DNA from: Phorcus lineatus
Taxonomy: Eukaryota > Mollusca > Gastropoda > Trochida > Trochidae
NCBI GenBank assembly: GCA_921293015.1
Contig: OV121089.1
Span: 40,968,520 to 41,032,519 of the forward strand
DNA: 64,000 nt
Direction: 5' to 3'
In this document: positions 18,580 through 30,550 of the stretch, piece by piece
Position numbering within the stretch: position 1 is the stretch's first letter
Layout: each line of letters starts with the position of its first letter
Position numbers and translations under genes: made by a program
The notes under the pieces: generated by a model
What the model was told of the DNA's origin: nothing
Database searches by the model: none
What the model saw: only the letters and a program-made list of their open reading frames with translations

Positions 18580-20700
18580 AAAAAATTTGTTGATGCATCA
18601 TGATTTAAAATTTGTATTTTTTTGTCGTGTTAAGTAATACTTATTACCAGTAAAATAAAACATCTTCATAATCCTTAATTAACTTTATCAATCAGACTTT
18701 AAATGAACTGAATTTTTCATACCAACAGAAACATCATACCCATTCTATGGGGATGGCTGTTGACGAGGAGAGACAACTTGTGTTGGAGCACATGTTGAAG
18801 AAGGTGTGGTGACAACTACTGTCAATACTACAGGACCTTCAAAGGAACATAGGCAAGTACAAAAATACTCAAATGATTCTTACATATAAGTTCCTTTTTT
18901 TTTTAAAGTTTTTTTTAGCAGAACACCTGATGTCCTTCTTCAAATTAAGAACAGGGGACATAACTCACATTCCCTCTCTCGATCAAAGATTAGTCACCTG
19001 TTGTAAAATAAGAGGATTGTTTGACATTCTTGTTAGGGAAACTTTCCTCATCCTCCTATTGATGGCCAACAACTTCCGCTGATTAAATGTTACATAAAAT
19101 GTTCTTGATTGTAAGGACGGTCAAAGATTTCCCCATCTGTCTTCTTCCAGTGAATCGGACATGGTCTGTCTGTGTACCATCGTAACAGCTTGACAGTCTC
19201 ATGTCTCCAGGGAAACATAGTGAAAGCTTCTCCTATCACTGAAATATCTTCAGGATTGTACCTTTAGTTAATTCTGGACCCTTTAGGTTGAATGTTCCTA
19301 TTTCAATTTTCAAAGCAAGCCGGTGAGATCAAATACAAGCTATGCTGTTTGGAATTGCCAATGTGAAAGAGACAGCGTTAACAAAGTTTACCTTTGGTCT
19401 TTTTCATGATGAAATTATGCTCTGTTTCTTTTTCATTGCATTGCACCAAAGGAAAGACTTGCATCTATGTTTTCTCTGTAGACACTGATAATTTTTAATG
19501 GACATTTCAAACAAAATTTTTGCTTAGGTGAACAGTACCTTATATTCTTTAACACTTTATAAATAAGGTTTCAGCCCAAAGACTTCGTGCGGCCATGATG
19601 CCTAGGAAGGTTGTCATCATTTACATTCTTCCTTTGTCTTGTTAGGTGTCCTTTGTCTCAAACATGGACCTTCGGTTTCCTTGAGGGTCCAGATACGACT
19701 TTGATCTCAAACATGAATGTTTGGTTTCTTTGAGTGTCAAGATAAGACCTTAGCTTAAACCAGGACCTTTTGTCTCTTCGTGGGTCAAGATATCTCGAAC
19801 ATGACCTTTGTTTTTTTTGAGGGTCAAGATAAAACATTGATCTCAATCAAAGACCTTTACCTGTCGATTGTCAAACCATCAGAGCTTCAAAATGAGACTT
19901 GAAACCTTGGATCATGTCTCCAGGTTAACAATGGACTGTGAGGCACTTCAAACTTCCTTCTTTCTTCAGATTCTAAGATCTTCAGCCCAACTGTCACTTG
20001 CACTCTCACCATTTGTGTCCGTCTTAAAGGAAAGGGGTTAGAAAATAGTGAATGCAACACATACACTTCTTTGGGTGTTCTAGCAATTGAGTTGGTGAAG
20101 AATGAAAAAAGTGAGTTTTATAGATATATACTTTACGTTACTAGACATTAGTATCTATCGCTTTCCCGGAATGAAGAAGATGTATATCCATAAACTTGCC
20201 TCATTCAGTCTTCAAACAAATTAATCTATTTTAATCTGATATAAGCAAAAAATAACTCAATACTTATTCTATAAAAATGACCTCAACAGACAATGATGGG
20301 CAAACTTTAACAGTTAACAAAAATGTATGATCAATGCAATGGGTAACTCGCACAATGCAATGATTTATCTGTCCTTAGCAATCGATGCGAGCTAGAATTG
20401 ATCATTTCCAACTATAAGCATTTCAAGAAGAACAAAGACGTTTTTTCTCAAGACACCTCCCACCCACTGAGCAGCTTCAAACAGATATATATGATGGATG
20501 TGAAATAAGTTGTAAATACAACTTTTACCTTTATCTGCTTGTACAGACACATTTTTTCATTTGACTATTCTGTTATTTCTTATTAACAATACATTCAGAG
20601 CAGTGATATAACTGAAATACTCTTGAAAGCAGCTTTAAACCCAAATCACCAAATCACAATACAGTTGGGAAAATTATTAGAATATTTCACATCAATTTAG
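18580..20700. other. Spacer downstream of SLX1, mostly featureless
   Basis: No gene recognised. The only internal structure noticed is the short repeat at 19655-19875. The SLX1 3' untranslated region should occupy the right end; a minus-strand ATTAAA is possible near 20230 but unproven. Confidence 0.45.
19655..19875 (-). repeat. Degenerate tandem repeat, about 50 bp unit
   Basis: Four or five imperfect units with the pattern CAAACATGGACCTTTGGTTT then CTTTGAGGGTCAAGATAAGA. The repetition also creates a repetitive 62-codon frame on the minus strand, which is not taken as a gene. Confidence 0.55.
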
Positions 20701-20708
20701 ACTTAGCT

Positions 20709-20969
20709 TCAATCATCAGTGCAACAACTCAGAAGCAGATTTGCCACACACTGAAGACTTACATTAGCAGAGGACTCAGTGAGGTTCTGGAAGCAGCCTC
20801 TCTTATGTCTGACCAGGTCGCCCCACAGCAGGACCTGCTTACACTTGGGACACGGCCCCTCCACTGGGAGCAGGTGGTTGGAATCTGACAACAGTCGCTT
20901 GGAGAGGCAGAGAATGTGGGCCTCCATCTCACAGCGCGGGTGGTAACATCTCATCAGTGAGTCCTCAGG
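20709..20969 (-). CDS. SLX1: SLX1 exon 4 (zinc domain and stop)
   Basis: 86 codons and a stop. Acceptor ATTGCTTGTAG; begins [19 protein letters not shown]. Contains the remaining Cys/His ligands and the conserved LLWGDLVR, with a short unconserved tail. Confidence 0.95.
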   Translation of the reverse strand, partial: PEDSLMRCYHPRCEMEAHILCLSKRLLSDSNHLLPVEGPCPKCKQVLLWGDLVRHKRGCFQNLTESSANVSLQCVANLLLSCCTDD

Positions 20970-23900
20970 CTACAAGCAATAAAATTTCAGGGAATGACAT
21001 TAACTTGACTTTAACTTGTTAACTTTACGACTAACAAATAAAGGGTTGGATAATGCAGTGGTTAGCATGTTTGGCGTCACATGGAAAGGGCTGTAGTTCA
21101 TATCCCGCTTGGCAATTTTTTCTGCAGTAGAGAACTGTTCTACATACAGTAATGTTTGGGTGCATTGCTTCACTGAATTTCAGCACAGTACCACCCATAG
21201 CACACTAGTTCCAGCCAATGCTTGCAGGTTTCACCGCAATACACAGCCACATAGTGTTGCGGACTTTCTCCCTGCAATATTACTAGCAGCCATCATAAAA
21301 GTGAAGTACTCTTGAAAGCGGCATCAAACAACAATTTACCTCACCACCCTTCCCCCGGTCATGAAAAGAGGTATTAAAGTTATTCAATTAGGGGAAAGAG
21401 TTATCTTACCTTCAACTTCTCATAGCAAACGGAACACTTCTTATGTCTGATGATAATACTGCCAATGTCACTGTCGCCATCCTCTCCTGGAGTTATCTCC
21501 CTTTTGGATGGACTTTTACTCTTCTTAACCTTCTTGCTCTTGACAGGCCCAAAGACAACCGGCATATGAGCAGGTGGGAGAATGTCTGGCGGGAAGTCAA
21601 GGCGATATTCCTGCTTCAGCCAGCGGACAGTCAGAGAGAGTCGGTTCCATGGGCTGGTGCGAAGCATGTTACATGCAACACGGAAGCGATACTGGTAGGC
21701 AGTTTCTTTTCGGGTTTTCCTTGACAGAAATCGAAGTCGTCTGGATTTCTCAGGATGTTGCCATGCCCATTCGAACTGCAAAAGTGCAACTTAAAGTATA
21801 AATCAATTATTTTCATGTTAACAACAGAAACAAGTGGGCTATGTATTTTGTTGAAAGGTTTTTGTGTTTTGTTGAGAATATGTTTCATTAATTCTGTGTG
21901 TGAATTAAACGAGAGTTGAAATACCACAAGTCCTGGGATAAATTCAAATAGCCTTTCCAAAGTCACACCTTTTGTCTAAAATGAGTTAAGGTCATTACAG
22001 TGATGTGAAAATATAAATTTCTACTTCACTCCATTAGATATATATGGTATCCGACAAGAAATATCAATTATCAGCTATATATTTGTTGTTAAGTCTTTGG
22101 GAAATAAGTGTCCAAAACTGCGTTTGAGTCATTGGCATGTTTCATTGTCCTGTTTATTGTCCTATACTAAACTAATAAGCATTAAGATACAAATATTCTT
22201 AATTAACCACTACTTCTCGATAGAATAAAATATTCATGTAGTTTTGTTCCTTGATGTTATCATTTGACTTGTTATTAAAAGATCTTTATAAATTATTTGA
22301 AAATGACTGATTAAAAAATATTTTCATCAGAACATGAAAACATAATATCTCCAAATCGAGGTTTTAAAACCAATGAATAAATTCATTCCTTTCAGTGTTA
22401 GTCTGTTAAATGATCTTTAAATTAATAAAATGTTTTTTTATGTATCACATGTAAACTGTGTTGCCTTTCTTGTATGTCCACCAGCTCTTTAATGATACAA
22501 AATCAATCCCTTCGGGGTAATAAAGTATCATTACTATAATTAAATGACAAAGTAGAAGATTCTTAACTTTCTAACTAGCCTTTAGATGACACTTACCCTC
22601 AAAGCCGAGATGTCATTTGGGAACCCATGGATGATAAGTATCATCTCCCTATAAAAAAGCAACATTGAAATGTCAAATATACATTCTAAGAATGTGTAAA
22701 ATGAGAAAGTATCTACAATAGATCTAAAATTTATTCCATGTTTTGTAGAGAAAATGTTGAAGCGAGTCAAAACTCAGCATCCTGCATAAATTTTTAAAGA
22801 CCCTGTCCTATTGGAAAATGGTCAGCCATTTTGTTTATCGGAGAATGAAATGAAGCACTGTAGTAATACTAATTTTACAACATTATGAAAATAAACTATA
22901 TGGATAGAATATCCATACAATTATAAATGATGATAAGACTAATCAAAAGCCTTGTAATACCAAAGCAGGGCTTCACACTCATCGCGCCGATGAATGGCTT
23001 CATTTCTCATTATTTCATTTTACTGGATGTGAGCTCTCATTTATCTAGTTTTCAAATCTTAATACACTAAAATGTTACCAATTGTAACATGTTTCAAACT
23101 GGGATAGATTTATAATCAAGTACAAATAACATACATGCATAAACTGGACGGCCACTTGAATTCTGTTTCAACAAAAACTACACAGATAGGTCTGTCCCTT
23201 CAAGCACTGATCCCAAGGGAAGTAACTCCTTCCTCACAAATGTATTGTTGTACCTAACCATTTATTTTAATGTTTTTACTAAATAACAATTTTATCATGA
23301 TATTGTAACTTTTTCTGTGCTGTATGCATGTTTGTGTGGGAATGAAAATAAAGAAAGACAAAGTTTATCTCTTACTGAGGTCAATAAAGCAGGACCCCAT
23401 CCTTTTAGCACAGAAAATTAGCACACCCCGTGAACTATCATTAAAAAAATTGTATTAACATCATCAAGTAGTATCAAAAGTTTATCAAAATCAAATGATG
23501 GCAATAGGCAATGAAGTGACCTGTCAACTCCAATAACAGTTACCATATGACTAACCTAAAAGCATAGACCAGTTCACATGTCAGAACAACCAACATGGGA
23601 GAGACTAAACTTTGCAAGTAATGTATGTTAATGGTTTACTTCTTTAGCCATAACCGTCCGGTAGTTGACACCAGTAGTTTGTAAACTGTTGTCATCAATG
23701 ACCTTCATTAACAATTCACCTTGACTTTGGACCTGGACTTCGGACTATGTATTCTTTTCACTGTGCTCTAGTTCTCAGTTGTCACAGCATGGAAATTAAT
23801 GTATCATACCGAATCTTGACATCTGTGTTAGGAGTAGACTTGCCCTATGCTGTAAAATTAGGTCGTCTCTTGGCCTGATTTTTTAAAAGGTTTTAATACT

Positions 23901-24397
23901 TTTTTTTATTTAAATAGGATCATAGATTATGCTTGCAAATCATAGTCTAACCTTATTTGTGCTCTACTTTATATTCAGTATTGACCCTTAAAACATAACT
24001 TATTGAAGCCATGCTGCTTCTCTTAACCTTTTTAGTGCAGGCTCTTCAGTGTACTCCACCTGCACTTCATAGTTTAATTTCCTGGAGGTTTCTGACAATC
24101 GCTGATTACAATGCAACACTCACATAATGATCCAATGCTGAAAGACTAAAATCAGCTTGAAAATAAAAATCAAATTGCTGGAGACTGACAAGGGGTAATG
24201 CTTTAAGGGGGAGGTTGAACTCACCATGGCCCCTTCCCATCTGTCCTCCAGGCCCCTCCTGCCTGTGCCCCCGTGTTGTGCTGCTTGATGCGCCGGTTGG
24301 GGTCCACAGTATAGCCAATGTAGGTCCTCCCCTTGTATTTTGGGTTGACGTTATACAGCAGGTACACTCCATAGAAGTCCTCTATTTCATGCACCAT
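20709..24397 (-). CDS. SLX1: SLX1 structure-specific endonuclease catalytic subunit, 4 exons, 283 aa
   Basis: Joined from 24397-24225, 22648-22597, 21775-21410 and 20969-20709, all with GT-AG introns and an exact reading frame. Residues 8-80 form the GIY-YIG nuclease: GVY (10-12), YIG (26-28), the NRRIKQHN helix with catalytic arginine, and Glu77 in FEWAWQHP, the metal-binding residue. A C-terminal RING/PHD-like zinc domain starts at CSVC (189-192) and continues with [20 protein letters not shown] and [22 protein letters not shown]1 with SLX4 cleaves branched DNA such as Holliday junctions and flaps in the nucleus; the C-terminal domain binds SLX4. The human protein is 275 aa, so this looks complete. 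SLX4 is not in the window. Confidence 0.96.
21043..21350 (+). repeat. tRNA-derived SINE in SLX1 intron 3 (diverged)
   Basis: Same family as 58572-58889: decayed head (GCAGTGGTTAGCATGTTTGG), body landmark AGAGAACTGTTCTACA and tail AAAGCGGCATCAAAC. The B box is degraded, so it is an old copy. It lies antisense to SLX1. Confidence 0.8.
21410..21775 (-). CDS. SLX1: SLX1 exon 3 (catalytic Glu, linker, first zinc ligands)
   Basis: 122 codons in phase 0, acceptor TTTTGCAG and donor GTAAGA. Starts FEWAWQHP, contains the helical [20 protein letters not shown] stretch, a lysine/serine-rich linker ([14 protein letters not shown]) and ends in CSVCYEKLK. Confidence 0.95.
22597..22648 (-). CDS. SLX1: SLX1 exon 2 (52 bp micro-exon)
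   Basis: One base completing Trp58 plus 17 codons ([17 protein letters not shown]), matching the MVLVVHGFP strand of vertebrate SLX1. Acceptor TTTTTTATAG, donor GTAAGT. Too short to be found as a frame on its own; identified from the family. Confidence 0.95.
22798..23199. mobile_element. TTAA MITE in SLX1 intron 1
   Basis: TTAA at 22794-22797 and TCAA (one change) at 23200-23203. The ends AGACCCTGTCCTATTGG and, inverted, AGGGACAGACCTATCTG are related. The interior (AACATTATG..TAGAATATCCA, GATAAGACTAATCAA, CTCTCATTT) matches a second copy at 37021-37479. No coding frame. Confidence 0.6.
24225..24397 (-). CDS. SLX1: SLX1 exon 1 (start codon, GIY-YIG core)
   Basis: ATG at 24397-24395 in a good context (GCCGACAATGG). 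57 codons plus two bases of Trp58; donor GTGAGT at 24224-24219. Encodes [15 protein letters not shown] and the YIG strand. This is the only in-frame ATG before the conserved core. Confidence 0.95.
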
Positions 24398-26030
24398 TGT
24401 CGGCGTGCAGCTGGTCTACCAGTTCCATAGACACTGTACATAGGATCACAAATACATTTTTTAAGAATAACAAGATACTAGATACTGTAACACACTGTAC
24501 AAAGGATCACAAATACTCTTACAAGATACTAGGCCATTTAAAATAGTAAATCGCTAAAAATTTACCAAAAAATTTAAATTAAGAATCAAAGTCAGAAATG
24601 ATTGATGATCAATGTCAAGTAGGGCATTGACGGGTAGGAAAAATTTAACATGCATGTCCGATGTGTAGTACACGAACCATACTCGAGTACCCAAAAAAAC
24701 ACTTTGAATTTTGAAAGCACAGTGTTTGTTAAAACTACACGTCTTAAGTCAAAATTGAGCTCCCTCACGATGTGAAAACTAAAGTCAACTCACTTGAGAG
24801 ATGGTAACATAGTTATATGCATTCAACACATCAGATCAAAAAGGGCATTTACATTGACAACCTCTTTCATAAATCTCAAGAGAATATTATAGATCCTTTA
24901 GTTGGAACTCAAGTGCTTATCAGCACTTTTTCAGGGAATTCCAAAAACCTGTCAGAAACTAAGGTTGGGAACAACAATGGCTAATGAATAAGTAGAATTA
25001 TGATTTAATTTGTGTTTTATGAAATAAATGCAAAAAATCATTTTATTTCTGTTTCTTTGTAGACTACATTACAGTGCATATGAGCTCGGAATGAAATAAG
25101 CATGAGATATTAGTCCAAAAGTATACAAGTCCAAAAGTATATGGTTTTTATTTTATTTTCCCAGTTCTCGAAGGTGGCAAACAAAAACCAACTGAACAGA
25201 ACCAGGCAGCCCTGATATCAGCTCTAGACCTGATAAAAGTTATTCCTTTTTACATGAACAAACTTGTACCTTTTAACAACAACAATAATAATCATTATTA
25301 TTCCAACGCCTCATATCAAGTCCAGAACTGCTCACTGGCAGGACAATGTACATTACTACCCTGAAGGATTATACTTTCCAGGCCACTACTTAACATTTTG
25401 CAACATGTGCCGTGGAGTCATTATCATAACTACCGGCCGCCATATCTTTCCGGTTTCCTTCCTTTATTTTTCCAGAGAACAATGCTTAGGGATTTCCTAA
25501 ACTGACCTCAAAATTAATTCAGTTAAAATCATTCATTTATCCAAAACAGGTATATAAAAAATTCACTGTGAATGGAACGTATTGTCAGTTTTTTGGGGTT
25601 TTTTTAATTCTGGGGGCATTCCTGTTTACCATTATTATTACACTATTCATTTTTAAGCATGTTATAGAGTGTTACATTGTTATATGTACTGCTTGCTTGG
25701 GCTTGACAACGCCTTGTCATTACGTTTCTTCATTCATTATTTATAAATTTTAGTATAATCTTATTCTATCTCTACATGTTGTTTGTTTGTAATCTATCAC
25801 AATCATTATTATTGTATAATAGTACAGTAAAGTATAAGTACAGTTGCGTTTTTTTCACTTCATGCCCATCATGGCTGACTGAAACTCAAGTGTAATAGCT
25901 CTTACAAGATCGGATTACCTTCTGTATAAATGAAATTCAAGGAGATATTCCAGTTTATAAATGTATGTTTTTAGTACATGTTAAGAAGAAAACCGAGTTG
26001 AAGCATGGTACTAATTAAGAGTAACATTTT
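24398..26030. other. SLX1 upstream region and spacer
   Basis: The SLX1 promoter should lie at its left edge; no TATA box is obvious. A 50 bp local tandem duplication occurs at about 24431-24532 (CACTGTACAWAGGATCACAA). AAC/AAT-rich simple repeat at 25278-25300. No other gene recognised. Confidence 0.45.
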
Positions 26031-26056
26031 GCTTGATTTAGATTTGATATCTCGTT

Positions 26057-29000
26057 ACTGATAGTGCATACTCTGTAAAATTAAACAAGAGTGAGAAGTG
26101 AAGCCATTCATCTGTGCTAGAGTTGAAAAGCCTTGCTAAAGCAATTTTCATTATTCTTATCATAAATCATTTGTAAATGTATTGTTATCTAGATCCATAA
26201 ATAGTTTATTTTCATTGTGTTGCAAAATTAGTGAAGCCATTTATCTGTGCGAGAGTTGAAAAGCCTTGCTAAAGCAATTTTCATTATTCTTTTCATAAAT
26301 CATTTGTAAATGTATTGTTATCTATATCCATAAATAGAGTTTATTTTCATTGTGTTGCAAAATTAGTGAAGCCATTTATTTGTGCTAGAGTTGAAAAGCC
26401 TTGCTAAAGCAATTTTCATTATTCTTTTCATAAATCATTTGTAAATGTATTGTTATCTAGATCCATAAATAGAGTTTATTTTCATTGTGTTGCAAAATTA
26501 GTGAAGCCATTTATCTGTGCTAGAGTTGAAAAGCCTTGCTAAAGCAATTTTCATAATTCTTTTCATAAATCATTTGTAAATGTATTGTTATCTAGATCCA
26601 TAAATAGAGTTTATTTTCATTGTGTTGCAAAATTAGTGAAGCCATTTATCTGTGCTAGAGTTGAAAAGCCTTGCTAAAGCAATTTTCATTATTCTTTTCA
26701 TAAATCATTTGTAAATGTATTGTTATCTAGATCCATAAATAGAGTTTATTTTCATTGTGTTGCAAAATTAGTGAAGCCATTCATCTGTGCTAGAGTTGAA
26801 AAGCCTTGCTAAAGCAATTTTCATTATTCTTTTCATAAATCATTTGTAAATGTATTGTTATAATCTAGATCCATAAATAGAGTTTATTTTCATTGTGTTG
26901 CAAAATTAGTGAAGCCATTTATCTGTGCTAGAGTTGAAAAGCCTTGCTAAAGCAATTTTCATTATTCTTTTCATAAATCATTTGTAAATGTATTGTTATC
27001 TAGATCCATAAATAGAGTTTATTTTCATTGTGTTGCAAAATTAGTGAAGCCATTTATCTGTGCGAGAGTTGATAAGCCTTGCTAAGGCAATTTTCATAAT
27101 TCTTTTCATAAATCATTTGTAAATGTATTGTTATCTAGATCCATAAATAGAGTTTATTTTCATTGTGTTGCAAAATTAGTGAAGCCATTTATCTGTGCTA
27201 GAGTTGAAAAGCCTTGCTAAAGCAATTTTCATTATTCTTTTCATAAATCATTTGTAAATGTATTGTTATCTATATCCATAAATAGAGTTTATTTTCATTG
27301 TGTTGCAAAATTAGTGAAGCCATTTATCTGTGCTAGAGTTGAAAAGCCTTGCTAAAGCAATTTTCATTATTCTTTTCATAAATCATTTGTAAATGTATTG
27401 TTATCTAGATCCATAAATAGTTTATTTTCATTGTGTTGCAAAATTAGTGAAGCCATTTATCTGTGCGAGAGTTGAAAAGCCTTGCTAAAGCAATTTTCAT
27501 TATTCTTTTCATAAATCATTTGTAAATGTATTGTTATCTAGATCCATAAATAGAGTTTATTTTCATTGTGTTGCAAAATTAGTGAAGCCATTTATCTGTG
27601 CGAGAGTTGATAAGCCTTGCTAAGGCAATTTTCATAATTCTTTTCATAAATCATTTGTAAATGTATTGTTATCTAGATCCATAAATAGAGTTTATTTTCA
27701 TTGTGTTGCAAAATTAGTGAAGACATTTATCGTAACTCGTAACTGATAGTGCATACTCTGTAAAATTAAACAAGAGTGAGAAGTGAAGCCATTCATCTGT
27801 GCTAGAGTTGAAAAGCCTTGCTAAAGCAATTTTCATTATTCTTATCATAAATCATTTGTAAATGTATTGTTATCTATATCCATAAATAGAGTTTATTTTC
27901 ATTGTGTTGCAAAATTAGTGAAGCCATTTATCTGTGCTAGAGTTGAAAAGCCTTGCTAAAGCAATTTTCATTATTCTTTTCATAAATCATTTGTAAATGT
28001 ATTGTTATCTAGATCCATAAATAGAGTTTATTTTCATTGTGTTGCAAAATTAGTGAAGCCATTTATCTGTGCGAGAGTTGAAAAGCCTTGCTAAAGCAAT
28101 TTTCATTATTCTTTTCATAAATCATTTGTAAATGTATTGTTATCTAGATCCATAAATAGAGTTTATTTTCATTGTGTTGCAAAATTAGTGAAGCCATTTA
28201 TCTGTGCGAGAGTTGAAAAGCCTTGCTAAAGCAATTTTCATTATTCTTTTCATAAATCATTTGTAAATGTATTGTTATCTAGATCCATAAATAGAGTTTA
28301 TTTTCATTGTGTTGCAAAATTAGTGAAGCCATTTATCTGTGCTAGAGTTGAAAAGCCTTGCTAAAGCAATTTTCATTATTCTTTTCATAAATCATTTGTA
28401 AATGTATTGTTATCTATATCCATAAATAGAGTTTATTTTCATTGTGTTGCAAAATTAGTGAAGCCATTTATCTGTGCTAGAGTTGAAAAGCCTTGCTAAA
28501 GCAATTTTCATTATTCTTATCATAAATCATTTGTAAATGTATTGTTATCTAGATCCATAAATAGAGTTTATTTTCATTGTGTTGCAAAATTAGTGAAGCC
28601 ATTTATCTGTGCGAGAGTTGAAAAGCCTTGCTAAAGCAATTTTCATTATTCTTTTCATAAATCATTTGTAAATGTATTGTTATCTAGATCCATAAATAGA
28701 GTTTATTTTCATTGTGTTGCAAAATTAGTGAAGCCATTTATCTGTGCTAGAGTTGAAAAGCCTTGCTAAAGCAATTTTCATTATTCTTTTCATAAATCAT
28801 TTGTAAATGTATTGTTATCTAGATCCATAAATAGAGTTTATTTTCATTGTGTTGCAAAATTAGTGAAGCCATTTATCTGTGCTAGAGTTGAAAAGCCTTG
28901 CTAAAGCAATTTTCATTATTCTTTTCATAAATCATTTGTAAATGTATTGTTATCTAGATCCATAAATAGAGTTTATTTTCATTGTGTTGCAAAATTAGTG

Positions 29001-29608
29001 AAGCCATTTATCTGTGCTAGAGTTGAAAAGCCTTGCTAAAGCAATTTTCATAATTCTTTTCATAAATCATTTGTAAATGTATTGTTATCTAGATCCATAA
29101 ATAGAGTTTATTTTCATTGTGTTGCAAAATTAGTGAAGACATTTATCGTAACTCGTAACTGATAGTGCATACTCTGTAAAATTAAACAAGAGTGAGAAGT
29201 GAAGCCATTTATCTGTGCTAGAGTTGAAAAGCCTTGCTAAAGCAATTTTCATTATTCTTATCATAAATCATTTGTAAATGTATTGTTATCTAGATCCATA
29301 AATAGAGTTTATTTTCATTGTGTTGCAAAATTAGTGAAGCCATTTATCTGTGCGAGAGTTGAAAAGCCTTGCTAAAGCAATTTTCATTATTCTTTTCATA
29401 AATCATTTGTAAATGTATTGTTATCTAGATCCATAAATCGAGTTTATTTTCATTGTGTTGCAAAATTAGTGAAGCCATTTATCTGTGCGAGAGTTGATAA
29501 GCCTTGCTAAGGCAATTTTCATAATTCTTATCATAAATCATTTGTAAATGTATTGTTATCTTTCTATAATTAAATAGAGTTTATTTTCATTGTGTTGCAA
29601 AATTAGTA
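26057..29608 (+). repeat. 135 bp satellite array with higher-order blocks
   Basis: About 25 nearly identical 135 bp units, each with AAGCCATTTATCTGTG, GAGTTGAAAAGCCTTGCTAA, TAAATCATTTGTAAATGTAT and TTTCATTGTGTTGCAAAATT. The array is divided into blocks of 12, 10 and 3 units. Each block opens with the same roughly 66 bp leader (ACTGATAGTGCATACTCTG..) at 26057, 27742 and 29158. The blocks are offset by 1685 and 1416 bp. AT-rich, no frame. A diverged single copy of leader and flank is at 55150-55265. Confidence 0.95.
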
Positions 29609-30336
29609 AATGTACAGAACCTTGCATCATGTCCTATCTCACTAAACAAGATGGTGGACCGGATGCTGATAGGCCAGGCTCTCCCGCTTGTTCATAGTAC
29701 TTGTAGTAGGAACTTCTAATTGGCCTCAATCAAATTAATGACATATTTTTTTATCAATGCTAAACAGATAGACTTAGATGTGTGGCCAAACCTGCACAAA
29801 ACTTTGAAATGGTTCTTATAGCCCCTATAACTACCTCTACATATTCAAGACTCTATACTTAATAGCACTATCTACCAATACATATTTTAATTTGTACAGA
29901 AGTAGGCCTACATATTTCACTTCACAAAACAACACATACTTTGCATGATTACTAAAGTATGTAAGTTGAGAACAGAAACATAATCAGGCCTATCGAAATT
30001 TCGATATGGACACCCAGTAGATCTAGTAATGTAGTCAAGCCTTAATCGCCAAGTGAGTGTCTACAACAGAAGCCGACGGTATTTGTTTAATAAAGGAGTA
30101 AATTCTGTTGAATGTACGATATTTTGGTCCCTTGGGTGTAGACAAAGTCTCAGTACATTAGGCATAGTTCGTAAATGTCACTGCACAATAAAACAAAGGT
30201 TTTAAAAAGTAAATACTATTTGTACTAGACCTTATTGCGTATGTCTTTGTTCTGACGTCCAGACCAAACTGAGTCGTAGAGAGCTACCAAACACACATCG
30301 ACGCAAAATCTGCAATCCACACGCCATTTTGTATCT
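29609..30336. other. Spacer between satellite and FABP promoter
   Basis: No gene or repeat recognised. A CRE-like TGACGTC is at 30253-30259. Confidence 0.4.
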
Positions 30337-30342
30337 CACGTG
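30337..30342. promoter_or_regulatory. E-box CACGTG in FABP promoter
   Basis: TCACGTGA palindrome (30336-30343) about 140 bp before the start codon, a binding site type for USF/MiT-family bHLH factors. Binding is inferred. Confidence 0.4.
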
Positions 30343-30355
30343 ACTAAAAGACCGA

Positions 30356-30375
30356 AGGTCAGGGTTCAAAGTTCA
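30356..30375 (+). promoter_or_regulatory. Triple nuclear-receptor half-site (two overlapping DR1)
   Basis: AGGTCA (30356-30361), GGTTCA (30363-30368) and AGTTCA (30370-30375), each separated by one base, form two overlapping DR1 elements about 105 bp before the FABP start codon. The second DR1 contains CAAAGTTCA, close to the HNF4 core. DR1 sites bind RXR heterodimers, PPAR and HNF4, known regulators of vertebrate FABP genes. The site is read directly; the regulator is inferred. Confidence 0.55.
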
Positions 30376-30480
30376 CGCTCCGCCACACGCTGTCATCACC
30401 GCCAGACGCTTATTCACTTGACTTCTGCACAGAGAAACAATCGTCTCGTAAATTCAGTTCTTCCGAAAAATCTAAAAAAA

Positions 30481-30550
30481 ATGTCTTTTGCCGCAGGAAA
30501 ATGGAATCTGGTGGACACCGATAACTTTGATGCTTACATGCAAGCCGTCG
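30481..30550 (+). CDS. FABP exon 1
   Basis: 23 codons plus one base of Gly24, ending CAAGCCGTCG before GTAAGT. ATG preceded by a run of adenines. Encodes the first strand and start of helix I. Confidence 0.94.

Noticed and set aside
18873-19082. 69-codon frame with hydrophobic start
   Set aside because: Begins in a T-rich run and shows no conserved motif.
19658-19846. Minus-strand repetitive 62-codon frame
   Set aside because: Product of the 50 bp tandem repeat.
26057-29608. Repetitive coding gene
   Set aside because: Units of 135 bp are divisible by three but contain stops in all frames.
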